Shown: one piece after another, positions 21,319 through 30,589 of the stretch
How positions within the stretch are numbered: the first letter of the stretch is position 1
How the letters are laid out: the number at the start of each line of letters is the position of its first letter
Assembly (NCBI GenBank): GCA_949752745.1
Contig: OX457025.1
Span: 51,419,098-51,483,097, forward strand
Source: Protula sp. h YS-2021
Taxonomy: Eukaryota > Annelida > Polychaeta > Sabellida > Serpulidae
Length of the DNA: 64,000 nt
Direction: 5' to 3'
Program-made: the position numbers and the translations under genes
The notes under the pieces: generated by a model
Told to the model about the DNA's origin: nothing
Databases searched by the model: none
What the model saw: only the letters and a program-made list of their open reading frames with translations

Positions 21319-24300
21319 ATGGCTATGAATTCATCAGTGTTTTGTCATGAGTGCAAAGAGACATTTTCATCTCTGGAAGTGTTCGTAGCACATACATGCA
21401 AACCAGCCAAGTTGAAACGTGCTCGTAAAGAGCTTGGTGAGAAGATTGAAGCCAAGAGACAAAAGACGGTGCGAGATGGTATTATCAGACCTGATCCGTT
21501 CCTCTGCTGTAACTGTATTAAGATATTTGAATCTATGGATGCGTTTGACAAACATACATGCAGGATGGAAGAATCAAAGAGAGTACAAGTAGGGAGAGGG
21601 AGAAGAGTGAGTCTTGGTGAAAACGCACAGGAAAGACGGTTTGAGCCTGAAGATGGATCGGATTTATTTCTTGAAATGCGACAACAAGAGAATCGGATTA
21701 AGAGACATTTGTTGGAGACCTTAAATCAGGGCATGAAATGGTACATTGTCGTGCATACACGCTTCAAGAAACTGACGGCGAATGCTGAAGGTGTGATGGT
21801 AGAACAAGTGGATAATGCTTTTATCAGCAGTCGAACACATATAGCCTACAATCCAGAGGATATTGAACAGGACTTGCCAGAAGCCTATAAAGAATTGTTT
21901 ACGAAGTTTGATGAACATGAGCGACAAGGTTCTGGCGGGTTGTTGGATAACATATTGTTCATTGAAGTACATACAGCTACATCAACGCCTCTGGAAGCGA
22001 GCAGTTTTATCCCACTACCGAAGAGAGTGAAGAATACAGGAGGTGTGTTAAACATTCAGAATAAAGACAACAAGTGCTTCTTATGGTCAGTACTGGCTCA
22101 CCTTCACCCTTCAACAAATGCAAACCCAGAGCGTGTGCATCAATACATGATATTTGAGAAGGAATTGAAGGTGGAAGGTATGACATTTCCGACACCGATT
22201 AAGGACATTCCAAAATTTGAAAAGGAGAATGATGTATCCATCAACGTGTTTGGATATGAACAGGATGTAGTTGTTCCGATAAAACTGAGTCGAAACACCA
22301 GCGCGAGAGAAATCAACTTACTTTTGATTAGCAATGACAAGACAAGGCATTATTGTCTCATCAGGAATTTCCGCAGACTGATGGCTTATCGATCAAAGCA
22401 TAATGGAGTTGCATTTTATTGTTTCAACTGTCTTCACGGGTTTAAGCGACAAGATCTGTTAGACAAGCATCGCAAAGTGTGTAGCAAGCATGGAGCGCAA
22501 CGTTTATCATTCTCCAAGGAACCCTTCATCAAGTTTAAGAATGTAGCCAAACAACAGCGAGTCCCTTTTGTGATTTATGCCGACTTTGAATGTTTCACGA
22601 AAAAGCATGAAGAAGGAGACAAGTATCAACATCATCGTCCAAACAGCTTTGCCTATGTGGTTGTGAGCCAGTATGACACACGCGCCCCAGTCCTGTATCG
22701 AGGAGACAATGCTGTGAAAGTCTTTTTAGACCATATGGTGAATGAGCGTGATCGTATTGTGCATGGTTTACAACAGCCAAAGGAGATGGTGATGACTCAC
22801 GCAGACAAAGAGGATTTCAAGACTGCTGCCAACTGCTACATTTGTCATGAGCCTCTAGGAGTAGATCGTGTGAGAGATCATGACCATATCAATGGCAAAT
22901 ACCGTGGAGCTGCACATGTTGAGTGCAATTTACAATTTCCATTTCGAAAGGATCAGCAGGGGGATAAAGATTCTTTTATCATCCCTGTTTTTTTTCACAA
23001 TTTGCGAGGCTATGACAGTCATTTGATCATGGATGAAATTGAAAAGTTAAAAAATGAAACGATTACAGTCATTCCCAGCACCGTCGAGAAATATATTGCA
23101 TTCACCATGAGCAATCTGAAATTTACAGACAGTTATCAGTTCATGGGTACTTCTCTACAGAAGTTGGTCTCCAGCCTGGCGGCAGAAGGGAAAGAGAACT
23201 TTGATAACATGACCTCTCACATTCACGATAGCGACCAGCAAGAGTTACTGTTGAGAAAGTGAGTGTACCCCTACGATTATGTGGATGAGCCATCCAAGTT
23301 TGCTGAAACACAACTGCCGTCCAAGGACAAGTTTTACAGCCACTGTACTACATTTGGCGAATACCATGACTTGTACCTGAAATCAGATGTGTTACTGCTG
23401 GCTGACGTGTTTGAAAACTTTCGTCAAGTATGTCTCAACACCTATGAATTGGATCCTGCCCACTACTACACAGCGCCAGGACTGTCGTGGGATGCGATGT
23501 TAAAAGTGACAAAGGTGAAGTTGGAATTGATCAATGACATTGACATGTACCAAATGGTTGAACAAGGTCTACGTGGAGGAATATCTGTCATCACACACAA
23601 GTATGCGAAAGCAAATAACCCCTACGTAGCAGAGTTGGATCCTATGCAACCAACCCATTACCTGATGTACCTCGACGCAAACAACTTGTACGGCTGGGCC
23701 ATGTCACAAAGCATGCCGGAAAGTGGATTTATGTGGGTGAACGAGCCAGAATCCATTGACTTCATGGAAGTGGATGAAGATGATGAGATTGGATACATTT
23801 TAGAAGTGGATTTGGAATACCCACAGACCATTCATGATCGTCATAATCACTACCCAGTGGCTCCAGAACGGAAAAGTGTGAAGGTGGGAGAATTATCAGA
23901 GCATAGTCAGAAGCTACGGAAAGATCTCAACATGAAAGACAAACTTAGTGAAAAGCTTATTCCCAACTTGTGTGACAAGAAGAAATATGTACTTCATTAT
24001 AGAAATTTACAGCAATATGTGTCACTGGGATTGAAAGTCACGAAGGTGCATCGTGCAATCATGTTTGCGCAGAGTAAATGGTTGGCGAAATACATCTCGT
24101 TGAACACGGAAAAGAGAAAGTTGGCTAAGAACCCGTTTGAGAAAGATTTTTTTAAATTGATGAACAACTCTGTGTTTGGCAAAACCATGGAAAATGTGAG
24201 AAAACGCATCAATGTGGAACTCGTTCACCAGGAAAAGCGGTTCAAGAAACTTGTAGCCAAACCTTCATTCCACCGATTTAGAATTTTCAACGAAGATTTG

Positions 24301-24936
24301 ATCGCGGTACATTTACACAAAGTGGATTTGCTTCTGGATAAGCCCATTCAAGTTGGCTTCTCCATTCTCGATCTCAGCAAAGTGCTCATGTTTTACTTTC
24401 ATTACAACTACATCATGACCAAGTATACCGACGCCAAGTTGTTGTTCATCGACACCGACAGTCTATGTTATGACATAGAAATGGACGATATCTACAAGGA
24501 TATGCAGGAAGATGCCGACTTGTTTGACACAAGTGACTATCCCCCCAATCATTTCTTGCATTCCAACGTGAATAAGAAAGTGCTTGGGAAAATGAAAGAT
24601 GAGACGGCAGGTATCCCCATTGAAGAGTTTGTTGGACTTCGGCCAAAAATGTACAGCATGATGTATGGTGGGAAAGAAAAACATACGGCCAAAGGTATCA
24701 CTTACGCGTGTCAAAGACGGATGAAACATCAACAGTATAAAGACAGTTTGTTCAACCAAACGCAGATGATGATGACAGGACACACCATTTGAAGTCATGA
24801 CCACCAGATTTTCTCGGAGAAGATGAGGAAAGTAGCTCTCTCCCCCTTTGATGATAAGCGATACGTGTTGAATGATGGCTATTCCACTTTAGCGCATGGG
24901 CATTACAAGGCAGCAGCGGCAGCAGCAACAGTATAA
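21319..24936 (+). pseudogene. PolB: Protein-primed family B DNA polymerase, two in-frame TGA codons
   Basis: About 1,205 codons. Two N-terminal C2HC fingers (FCHECK...HTC and CCNCIK...HTC) come first. A region with NKCFLW and HYCLI follows that may be an OTU-like cysteine-protease fold. A third finger (YCFNC) comes next, then exonuclease motif YADFECF (about residue 418) and an endonuclease VII-like zinc motif (CYICHEPLG...RDHDH, about 505-540). Polymerase motif A is YLDANNLYG (about 783), motif B includes NNSVFGK, and motif C is IDTDS (about 1,043). All catalytic motifs are present. TGA at 23,260-23,262 and 24,790-24,792 interrupt one otherwise continuous frame, so the gene cannot make full-length product. 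The stop TAA at 24,934-24,936 overlaps the next gene's TATA box. It would replicate the element from protein-primed ends. Confidence 0.95.
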
Positions 24937-24940
24937 AAGG
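24932..24940 (+). promoter_or_regulatory. TATA box for PC4-like gene
   Basis: TATAAAAGG lies about 60 bases before the ATG at 24,995 and overlaps the polymerase stop codon, showing tight packing. Confidence 0.55.
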
Positions 24941-24994
24941 GGGGGAGGACTTTCGCCAAAAAAAAAAAAAATTCAGAGTTTTCAGTGTGTGAAC

Positions 24995-25360
24995 ATGAAT
25001 CGAAAAAGATCTGTAACAACGGATATGGATACTCTAGCAGATACGGTGAAAGACTTGAACGTGAAAAATCCCACCACCACCACCACCACCATCAAGAAAT
25101 TAAAAGTGGAGACGGCGACGGTACCACCACCACAGTCGTGGGATGGAATGCTTTCTCTAGGCAATGGAAAGTATATCAAGATTATGAAACAAAGCAATGA
25201 AGGCGTGGTGAACATTCGCAAATACCTCAGAGATGAGGGGACTGGAAGGAACCGTCCGACGAAAAAGGGTATCTTGCTGACCATACCTGAATGGAAAATG
25301 CTGAAGAAGCAGGTGAAAGAAGTGGATAAAAGGCTTCGCAGACAAGACGACGGCGCATAA
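24995..25360 (+). CDS. PC4-like single-strand DNA-binding protein
   Basis: A 121-residue protein with a low-complexity N-terminus (Thr run encoded by ACC repeats) and a C-terminal PC4/Sub1-like domain (about residues 58-115): KYIKIM, VVNIRKYLRDE, RPTKKGILL, then a helix with W and MLKKQ. PC4 proteins bind single-stranded DNA and act in transcription; that is family knowledge, and the role here is inferred. It directly follows the polymerase and heads a cluster of three diverged relatives, so a replication-linked single-strand-binding or transcription role fits. I chose the ATG after the TATA box; an earlier in-frame ATG lies upstream of that box. Confidence 0.82.
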   Translation: MNRKRSVTTDMDTLADTVKDLNVKNPTTTTTTIKKLKVETATVPPPQSWDGMLSLGNGKYIKIMKQSNEGVVNIRKYLRDEGTGRNRPTKKGILLTIPEWKMLKKQVKEVDKRLRRQDDGA

Positions 25361-25381
25361 CAAGGTAACCATCATGCACTC

Positions 25382-25744
25382 ATGTTAAACGATGGTGTTT
25401 ACCTTAAAGTAAATGAGATGAATGAAGTGATGATGGGTTCTCGGAGAAGTTCTGCTTATCAGTTTAAACCTGAAGTGTGGAAAGACTTTAAAAACATACC
25501 GCTTGAAGCTGGGTTTGAACGCAGACTTGAAAATAAACTGGAAGTGACGGTGGCTGAATATGATTCTAACATACGTGTGACATTCTGTAGAAATCTTTTA
25601 CAGGATTATCCAAAGGATTATAAGGGAGTTGTGCCAGATACACCCTATGCACAGTTGATCTTCTTTGATATCAAGAACTGGAGAGCAGTCTTACGATTCC
25701 TAGAAGCTATACAACATCCACTGTTCGACATTATCCGAGTATAA
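25382..25744 (+). CDS. PC4-like paralogue B
   Basis: 120 residues in two half-repeats. The first (DGVYLKVNEM...PEVWKDF) and the second (LEVTVAEYDSNIRVTF...IFFDIKNWRAVLRFLEAI) each show strands followed by a Trp-containing helix, the layout of the PC4 fold. The spacing to the previous gene is 21 bases. A TATAAAAG-like string at its very end overlaps the next start and is too close to act as that gene's promoter. Homology to the PC4-like gene is inferred from pattern and adjacency, not from a search. No catalytic residues are expected. Confidence 0.65.
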   Translation: MLNDGVYLKVNEMNEVMMGSRRSSAYQFKPEVWKDFKNIPLEAGFERRLENKLEVTVAEYDSNIRVTFCRNLLQDYPKDYKGVVPDTPYAQLIFFDIKNWRAVLRFLEAIQHPLFDIIRV

Positions 25745-25747
25745 AAG

Positions 25748-26092
25748 ATGGAAGACGACTATTTGATGGATTATGAACCCATGATATATGGGTTCTCCTA
25801 TATGAGAAACTTATGTGATGACATTGTGCTACGGCATTTTGGACAGTATCTCGTCCTATCGCTTGATGACCAATCCGTGTTGAAGGATCACCTAGACAAG
25901 TTGAGAATACCCGGCTTTCTCCTAGCAGTCTCAAATGAATTAGAAGTGCGTGTGACTGAGAACGGTCTAGACGTGTTTGTACAATTTCGCCAATATGACG
26001 AGCTTACAGAAGACTGCGACATCATCACCCTCAGCACAGTGGAATGGAACGCGCTGTTACACGCATTGGATTGGGAAGAATCTTCTGCTTGA
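25748..26092 (+). CDS. PC4-like paralogue C
   Basis: 114 residues. The first half-repeat is degenerate (RHFGQYLVLSLDD). The second is clearer: LEVRVTENGLDVFVQFRQYDEL, then IITLSTVEWNALLHAL. A relic with the same FxxYDEL motif lies at about 744-855, so the gene predates this insertion. Its end overlaps the frame of paralogue D by about ten bases, which raises the possibility that C and D were once read together. Confidence 0.62.
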   Translation: MEDDYLMDYEPMIYGFSYMRNLCDDIVLRHFGQYLVLSLDDQSVLKDHLDKLRIPGFLLAVSNELEVRVTENGLDVFVQFRQYDELTEDCDIITLSTVEWNALLHALDWEESSA

Positions 26093-26381
26093 ATTCAAAG
26101 AGGATGGAATACAACTCAAGCGGGGTACCAAATCCATTGAGGTGACACAGCCTATGCGGCTGATGCGGCTGATGCGGCTGATGCGGCTGATGGACTTAAA
26201 AGAAGGATATGAACTGAAACTGTCTGAACATGAATTTGTTAAAGTGATAAAGTTTGGTGATGTGCGTTATGTGAGCTTTCATAGCATTTACAAACGTGGG
26301 TGTAATGACTATGATACCTATATTAATTTAAATTGTAATGAATGGTATGCATTGATCAATGTATTGAGAGAGAAACTGTAA
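26082..26381 (+). CDS. PC4-like paralogue D, start unclear
   Basis: About 99 residues from the first homologous codon. The first half (LLLEFKEDGIQLKRG) lacks an ATG; the first Met in frame is inside a 9-bp tandem repeat (ATGCGGCTG, four copies from about 26,153) encoding MRL units. The second half is well kept: YELKLSEHEF, RYVSFHSIYKRG, YDTYINL, then a Trp helix. It may be expressed by frameshifting from paralogue C, by splicing, or not at all. The relic at 868-1,170 shows the same protein with a start in a similar place. A polyadenylation signal is at 26,431. Confidence 0.6.
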   Translation, partial: LLLEFKEDGIQLKRGTKSIEVTQPMRLMRLMRLMRLMDLKEGYELKLSEHEFVKVIKFGDVRYVSFHSIYKRGCNDYDTYINLNCNEWYALINVLREKL

Positions 26382-26430
26382 AAAAGTAGTTGGTAGATAA
26401 GAAGGGGAGGTGGGGAGTTTGGAAAACATC

Positions 26431-26470
26431 AATAAACAAGACCAGTTTGAAAACTTGAGAGTTTTTTATT
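26431..26470. terminator. Convergent polyadenylation signals
   Basis: AATAAA on the plus strand (26,431-26,436) and TTTATT, its minus-strand equivalent (26,465-26,470), lie in the 156-base gap between the converging gene blocks. Confidence 0.6.
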
Positions 26471-26537
26471 GTCACCTCCCAAAAACACTTGAACAATTAT
26501 TCAACAACTTAACTACAGCTTAACTACACCACCACCA

Positions 26538-26978
26538 TTAATAAAACAATGGTTTATAATGTCTATAGACAAAATCCTTTACAATAAAATTCCCATCCTT
26601 TCTTTTTAATATATTCACAATCTCAAACATACTCTGACCTCGAGCTCTATGCCATATATAATATACACAATAAAAACCACATGCCGATGATATCGGCGTT
26701 TGTAATGGGATGGAATTATACATATAGTCATTTCTTAAAAACGTTTCTAAACGCTCATCGAGAGGTAACAGTCCATAAGAGTCAAAGTATTCCACAGGGT
26801 CTTTGTCATAATACACTGCCACCCAATGCTCTCCTGGTTCATCATGATCGTCGGTGTTGATGACATAGGCACCGCGTTGTAAAGACGGTGGTAACTGGTC
26901 CACGGCAAACACACCTTGAAACAAGTCTTTGGTCGCGGCATCATGGCTCAGTATGGCTTCTATCTGCTTCGTGTTCAT
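26538..26978 (-). CDS. PRO: Adenain/Ulp1-type cysteine protease
   Basis: 146 residues with the adenovirus-protease-like catalytic order. His51 is in GEHWVAVYYD, Asp66 in EYFDSYG, Gln93 before the SSACGFYC motif, and Cys100 is the nucleophile in it. The family matures capsid and core proteins in virions and is a Polinton hallmark. The ATG overlaps the natural stop of the upstream capsid gene in an ATGA arrangement, which supports the start. The frame is intact, unlike the capsid and polymerase genes of this copy. It is the last gene of the minus block. Confidence 0.93.
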   Translation of the reverse strand: MNTKQIEAILSHDAATKDLFQGVFAVDQLPPSLQRGAYVINTDDHDEPGEHWVAVYYDKDPVEYFDSYGLLPLDERLETFLRNDYMYNSIPLQTPISSACGFYCVYYIWHRARGQSMFEIVNILKRKDGNFIVKDFVYRHYKPLFY

Positions 26979-28352
26979 GACTGGTAGTCGAATTGGATGC
27001 TACGATTGGCACTGATCTCAATAATGTTGTCAAATTCAGCATAGACGATGACATTGATTGTAGGGTTGCAAAGCCCTAGCAAAGTTCATTTCTAGCCGCA
27101 AATTCCCATGCTTGATCAGGGGAAAATGATCAGCCCCATCATAATCCGGTGTTAAGTCGAACGAAAATAAAGAATACCCTCTTGGCCAATCTTCCCGTTT
27201 TATAATGGAACTTTTCTCACCATTCAATCGGTCAAACGATTTGTAAAGCGTTTCAAAAGCATCTAGGTATTTGTCCTGTGGAATGTCAAGCTTGAGCGGT
27301 TTGGATAGGACTGGTTCACCATCCGTGTACAGTTGCATATAGTTCAGATCAAAATGTTTGAAATCATATGGATTCCTCGATACTGACCCACCAAAGGCTT
27401 CATTATGAACCAGACCAATGACAATACGATTTGGTAATTGACCCAAAAAGATGTTTACTTTCACAAAAGACTGAAATCCTGCCGGAATGGCCAAGACTTT
27501 ACATTCTTTTCTAGTGATGATGATCTTGGCAGGACTTTTTAGCAATGCGTCTGTATGCCCTAACTGAATGCCTGGACTCATCCTCACTTTGCGAATGGTT
27601 AAAAATGCCTCTTTCACTTCTACCTTATAGGTATTATCTGCAGCCATCAATACATAATCATCTTTCTGTCTATGGAAACGCAATTTCAAACTGATGCCAT
27701 TCGGAAGATAACGATCCTGCTCAAACAAATATATCCTTAAACCACCTGCCAGCATAAACTCACGGCTGACACGTGTATGCAAATAAAGATGGTGCAAGCC
27801 ATTGTTCCCTTGCGCCTCAACTAAGTCACCACCGTCGGCATTGACATGAAACCCGGATACATATCGTTCATGATTAGGTCTTTACACCTCATAACTATTC
27901 ATTGACCCAGCAGTATCCTTGTACATGAGACGCATAGAGCGCTCAGAATGGAGACTTTCTTCCGAATCATGGATGAGATGAGAGATAATGCTGGTATACC
28001 CATGAGTATTGTTACTATGAGATACCAACCGATCATTCAGAAACAATTCAATATTAGACCATAACCCATTAAACACATCATTGATGCAGGAGACCTTATC
28101 CTCTGGGCCACACGCTGATCCATCGGCCTTTACAATGCGGCATACAATATGAAGTTTGCTGTTCTTTAAATCCAGATATTCTTCTGTACTCGCAGGAATG
28201 TAGAATTCTATGGGAGCACCCTCTCTAATGGTAGTCAGTGGTTGATAGTCGACATTATAACTTTTCTCTACAGCAGTTTGCGTCGGTGGTACGTGAAACC
28301 ATTCCAATGGAGAAAGACTGCATTCGCACGAATGATTGTGAATGAGAGACAT
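26975..28352 (-). pseudogene. MCP: Major capsid protein (double jelly-roll), broken
   Basis: The N-terminal part contains the Polinton capsid signature (APIEFYIPASTEEYLDL, then SNIELFLNDRLV and NTHGYTSIISHL). An in-frame TAA at 27,882-27,884 interrupts it, and the frame continues unchanged to about 27,060. There a one-base shift diverts the last roughly 28 codons; the other frame runs to a stop that overlaps the protease ATG. Total length of about 459 codons fits a compact Polinton capsid. The protein forms the pseudo-hexameric capsomers of the predicted virion. Copy 2 begins an uninterrupted version at 63,787. Confidence 0.93.
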
Positions 28353-28707
28353 GATTTCCAAAGATATCTCTTTTATGCTTTTTTGATGTTATCCCTCTAG
28401 CTGTTTTTCGTCTTCTGGCACGTTTCATCGGTTGCACTCTCTTTTTATGTACATCACCAAATACACGCTGTGCTATTCGACCCGTAACATCTTTCGCAAC
28501 ATTCTTTGCAGCCTTCTTAAGATGTGGCGCAACGATCTTAGCCCCAGCCTTAAGTAGTGGAATAGCTCTACGAGCCAATGATCCCAGTATTGAACCAATA
28601 CCATCCCCATATTGAATTCGCGCTCCTTTGAATCCTGGTAATTCTCCATCCACTTGACGAAGAAAATGGTTGCGATATGCAGACGGATCGTGTGTGTAGG
28701 CTTTCAT
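28255..28707 (-). CDS. PX: PX-like basic virion protein, C-terminally extended
   Basis: The N-terminal 110 residues hold a glycine-containing ELPGFKGARIQYGDG segment, then a hydrophobic-to-basic amphipathic stretch (GSILGSLARRAIPLLKAG) and a strongly basic tail. This layout resembles Polinton PX and adenovirus core X/pVI-type proteins, whose members are cleaved by the viral protease and act on DNA or membranes; the assignment is by resemblance. Copy 2 ends after KKDIF at 118 residues, but here the stop is replaced and the frame runs on to 150 residues inside the capsid gene, so the extra 30 residues are probably meaningless. The ATG overlaps the end of the minor capsid gene. Confidence 0.75.
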   Translation of the reverse strand: MKAYTHDPSAYRNHFLRQVDGELPGFKGARIQYGDGIGSILGSLARRAIPLLKAGAKIVAPHLKKAAKNVAKDVTGRIAQRVFGDVHKKRVQPMKRARRRKTARGITSKKHKRDIFGNHVSHSQSFVRMQSFSIGMVSRTTDANCCREKL

Positions 28708-29468
28708 AATGCTTTTGGTCGAAAATGAAGTTTACAGATCACCTTTCCAGTTTGAAATGGAACAGTATGGCCTGTGTCGTCCTTTATATTCATCTCTATC
28801 ATGTCAAATTTGGATGTGTTTACAGGAACATAGTGCGGTTCGCCGTACGTTTTCATAACAATCTCGCCATCATGGCCTTGTATCCCAACAGAACGTAGCA
28901 AAGGCACATAATAATCCCCAACAACTTGTGGTTCACAAATACTACAATACACATAAAGTGTATAAAACCCCTGTTTCACATCGGCTTTATGGTCAGCTGT
29001 ACACGTTTCAGTATACCATTGATCTGGGATAAATCCTAAAATCTCAGCTAATCCAGTGGAGAAGGACATTTCAAAGCCATAATTTAGAAATAGAAAAACA
29101 CGTCGTCTAATTTTATCATACTTTAGCCGAATAGCGTCTTTAAGAACATCTTTCATAGAATTAGTCGCTTCTTCATTCACTGCCTGACATATCTCTTGTA
29201 TGGATCTGTAGTAGCCATAAGGAATATTGATAGTGTCAAGAACAGCATCTGTCAGCGGTTGTTGTCGATACTGAATAGAATAGTCCATGCCATGTCTCAT
29301 CGTTGTCCACGTATGCGGATATTGAATTTCAGCTAAAGCCACTTCATATCTTCCATTCAGATAGATGGTTCGAGGCATACGAATTTGATAATTCGAAGCC
29401 TTGTTGTTGGGATAATAATTCATACTCGCATTGCTAGGCAAAGTAATGTAAAAGCTTGTCGACTCCAT
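28704..29468 (-). CDS. mCP: Minor capsid (penton-like) protein
   Basis: 254 residues, the same length as copy 2 (62,667-63,431). The N-terminal signature FYITLPSNASMNYYPNN, then YQIRMP and LAEIQYPHTW, is typical of the Polinton single-jelly-roll vertex protein. The interior has alternating strand-like segments; the end KVICKLHFRPKAL is identical in both copies. I chose the Met of MESTSF because copy 2 starts there; an upstream Met would add six residues. A TATATAGG-like box lies at about 29,511-29,520. No breaks are seen, so this gene is intact. Confidence 0.9.
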   Translation of the reverse strand: MESTSFYITLPSNASMNYYPNNKASNYQIRMPRTIYLNGRYEVALAEIQYPHTWTTMRHGMDYSIQYRQQPLTDAVLDTINIPYGYYRSIQEICQAVNEEATNSMKDVLKDAIRLKYDKIRRRVFLFLNYGFEMSFSTGLAEILGFIPDQWYTETCTADHKADVKQGFYTLYVYCSICEPQVVGDYYVPLLRSVGIQGHDGEIVMKTYGEPHYVPVNTSKFDMIEMNIKDDTGHTVPFQTGKVICKLHFRPKAL

Positions 29469-29482
29469 GGTGGACGGGAACC

Positions 29483-29710
29483 TCAAATGGTATGGGTGCG
29501 TCGTCGTCGTTGCCTATATACCTCAGGATAGCGCGCGCCATTCGACCAAGTATGCAAAGTCTCATCCTCTTTTACATGATGATGATGATGATGGTCCATA
29601 ACTTCTCCTTCACAACACGCACTTGTGCATCTGATCTTCACAGGAATAGTCGGTTTCTCTTCTTGACCACAACACCATAGCTCTTTCAACCATGCTAAAA
29701 ATTTTCCCAT
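29483..29710 (-). CDS. Small MG...CC protein, candidate lipid-anchored
   Basis: 75 residues starting MGKFLAWLKELWCC, followed by PVKIRCTSACCEGEV. Gly2 and the adjacent cysteine pair resemble N-myristoylation plus palmitoylation signals; the second Cys group may bind metal or be acylated. Copy 2 (62,391-62,612) keeps the N-terminal half almost unchanged (MGNFLTWIKELWCC, PVKIRC). The C-terminal halves differ: a His run and Arg-rich tail here, an acidic Asn/Asp-rich tail there. The start overlaps the stop of the upstream gene by about 16 bases in both copies. Function unknown; membrane association is an inference. Confidence 0.7.
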   Translation of the reverse strand: MGKFLAWLKELWCCGQEEKPTIPVKIRCTSACCEGEVMDHHHHHHVKEDETLHTWSNGARYPEVYRQRRRRTHTI

Positions 29711-30266
29711 CCTTTAGGAAACTGTCTTTGCTGACGCTGTTTCATTTCTGTTGCAATGTCTTCACGAGTGGTCTTTTTACTAAACGTAGTTTTTGGAATA
29801 TTAGCATCGACAATTTTCTGGATAAACGGATGCCAACCATGGGGTGGTATGGTTCGTTCTTTTCTTCTTGTCGCCACCAATGCTTCTTTCATCAAATCAA
29901 CCATGTTAGAATTTGTAATGACATCACCCGTTTTCAACACAAGTTCATTCTTCTCTGTCCATTTCGTACCATGTTTCTTCAGTTCTTCTAAAAGTTGTAT
30001 CACTTTTCCATGATAGATAGGTTGAAAATGACTTAACACTAGCTTTTCTGGTGGTGGTGGTGGTGGTGGTTGCCGTTGTTGTTGTGACTGACTTGTTCGT
30101 AGATGACGGCCAAGAAGTTGAGACATCTCCATGGCCTTTTCACGTGTTCGTTTCCCACGTAAAAGTGTCTTGACTTTTGTTTTGATGCTATGCTTCCCCC
30201 CTTCTTTTCTAATGACAGTTTGTATTCATGTTCAGGAATGAGAACCATTTTCATAGCATGCTTCAT
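29695..30266 (-). pseudogene. Conserved Polinton protein (MKMVLIPE family), frameshifted
   Basis: Copy 2 has an intact 196-residue version (61,816-62,406). Here the N-terminal piece (KMVLIPEHEYK) and C-terminal piece (SHFQPIYHGKV, NELVLKTG, ALVATRRKER, PHGW) are in different frames, with a shift around 30,170-30,210. The linker has expanded CCACCA repeats, read as Pro in one frame and His in another. The protein is basic and largely helical in pattern. A Met-Val-Leu-Ile-Pro-Glu start is common in small genes of animal Polintons, but I know no proven function. Confidence 0.7.
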
Positions 30267-30589
30267 TTAAACAGCAGCTTGGCTAACAAGGGCAATGCCG
30301 ATCTAGCAATAACTCCAATGAATCCTCCTTTCTGATTCACCAACTTCTTTTTTCGTCGAAGGGATATCTTCTTGTCTGCCAGAGTACGTAGGGTATTACG
30401 CTCACGCTTGAATACCTTTTACCTTTTTGAGCTTAAGGGTAAATGTCCTCGCAATATATTCAAACAAATTTCAAACAAGCTCGTTAATTCCTCCTTCGTA
30501 GCTTGCTGTAGCAAGGATTTACGCCGTTTAGGCCCACTGCGTGCAAGCAAATGAAGAAAAGGCTGGTTCGCTCGAATACGTTTAGACAT
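30263..30589 (-). pseudogene. Conserved small basic virion-type protein, one nonsense codon
   Basis: Equivalent to the intact 108-residue protein at 61,493-61,819. The conserved pattern is FLRLLAR near the start, KRRKSLL, LRGHLPLS, a run of basic residues, then KGGFIG before a hydrophobic end. In this copy a TAT-to-TAA change places a stop in the middle (about 30,412-30,414), with the frame otherwise the same length. The KGGFIG plus hydrophobic C-terminus suggests a membrane-active or core protein; this is inference. Both ends overlap neighbours by a few bases, as in copy 2. Confidence 0.72.

Noticed and set aside
21319..24936. Selenocysteine or altered genetic code explaining TGA in PolB
   Set aside because: No selenocysteine-insertion element was seen, the TGA positions fit single-base changes from Arg/Gly codons, and other genes in the same element carry TAA stops.
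25740..25747. TATAAAAG as promoter for paralogue C
   Set aside because: It touches the ATG directly, leaving no room for a leader; more likely coincidental with the preceding stop codon.
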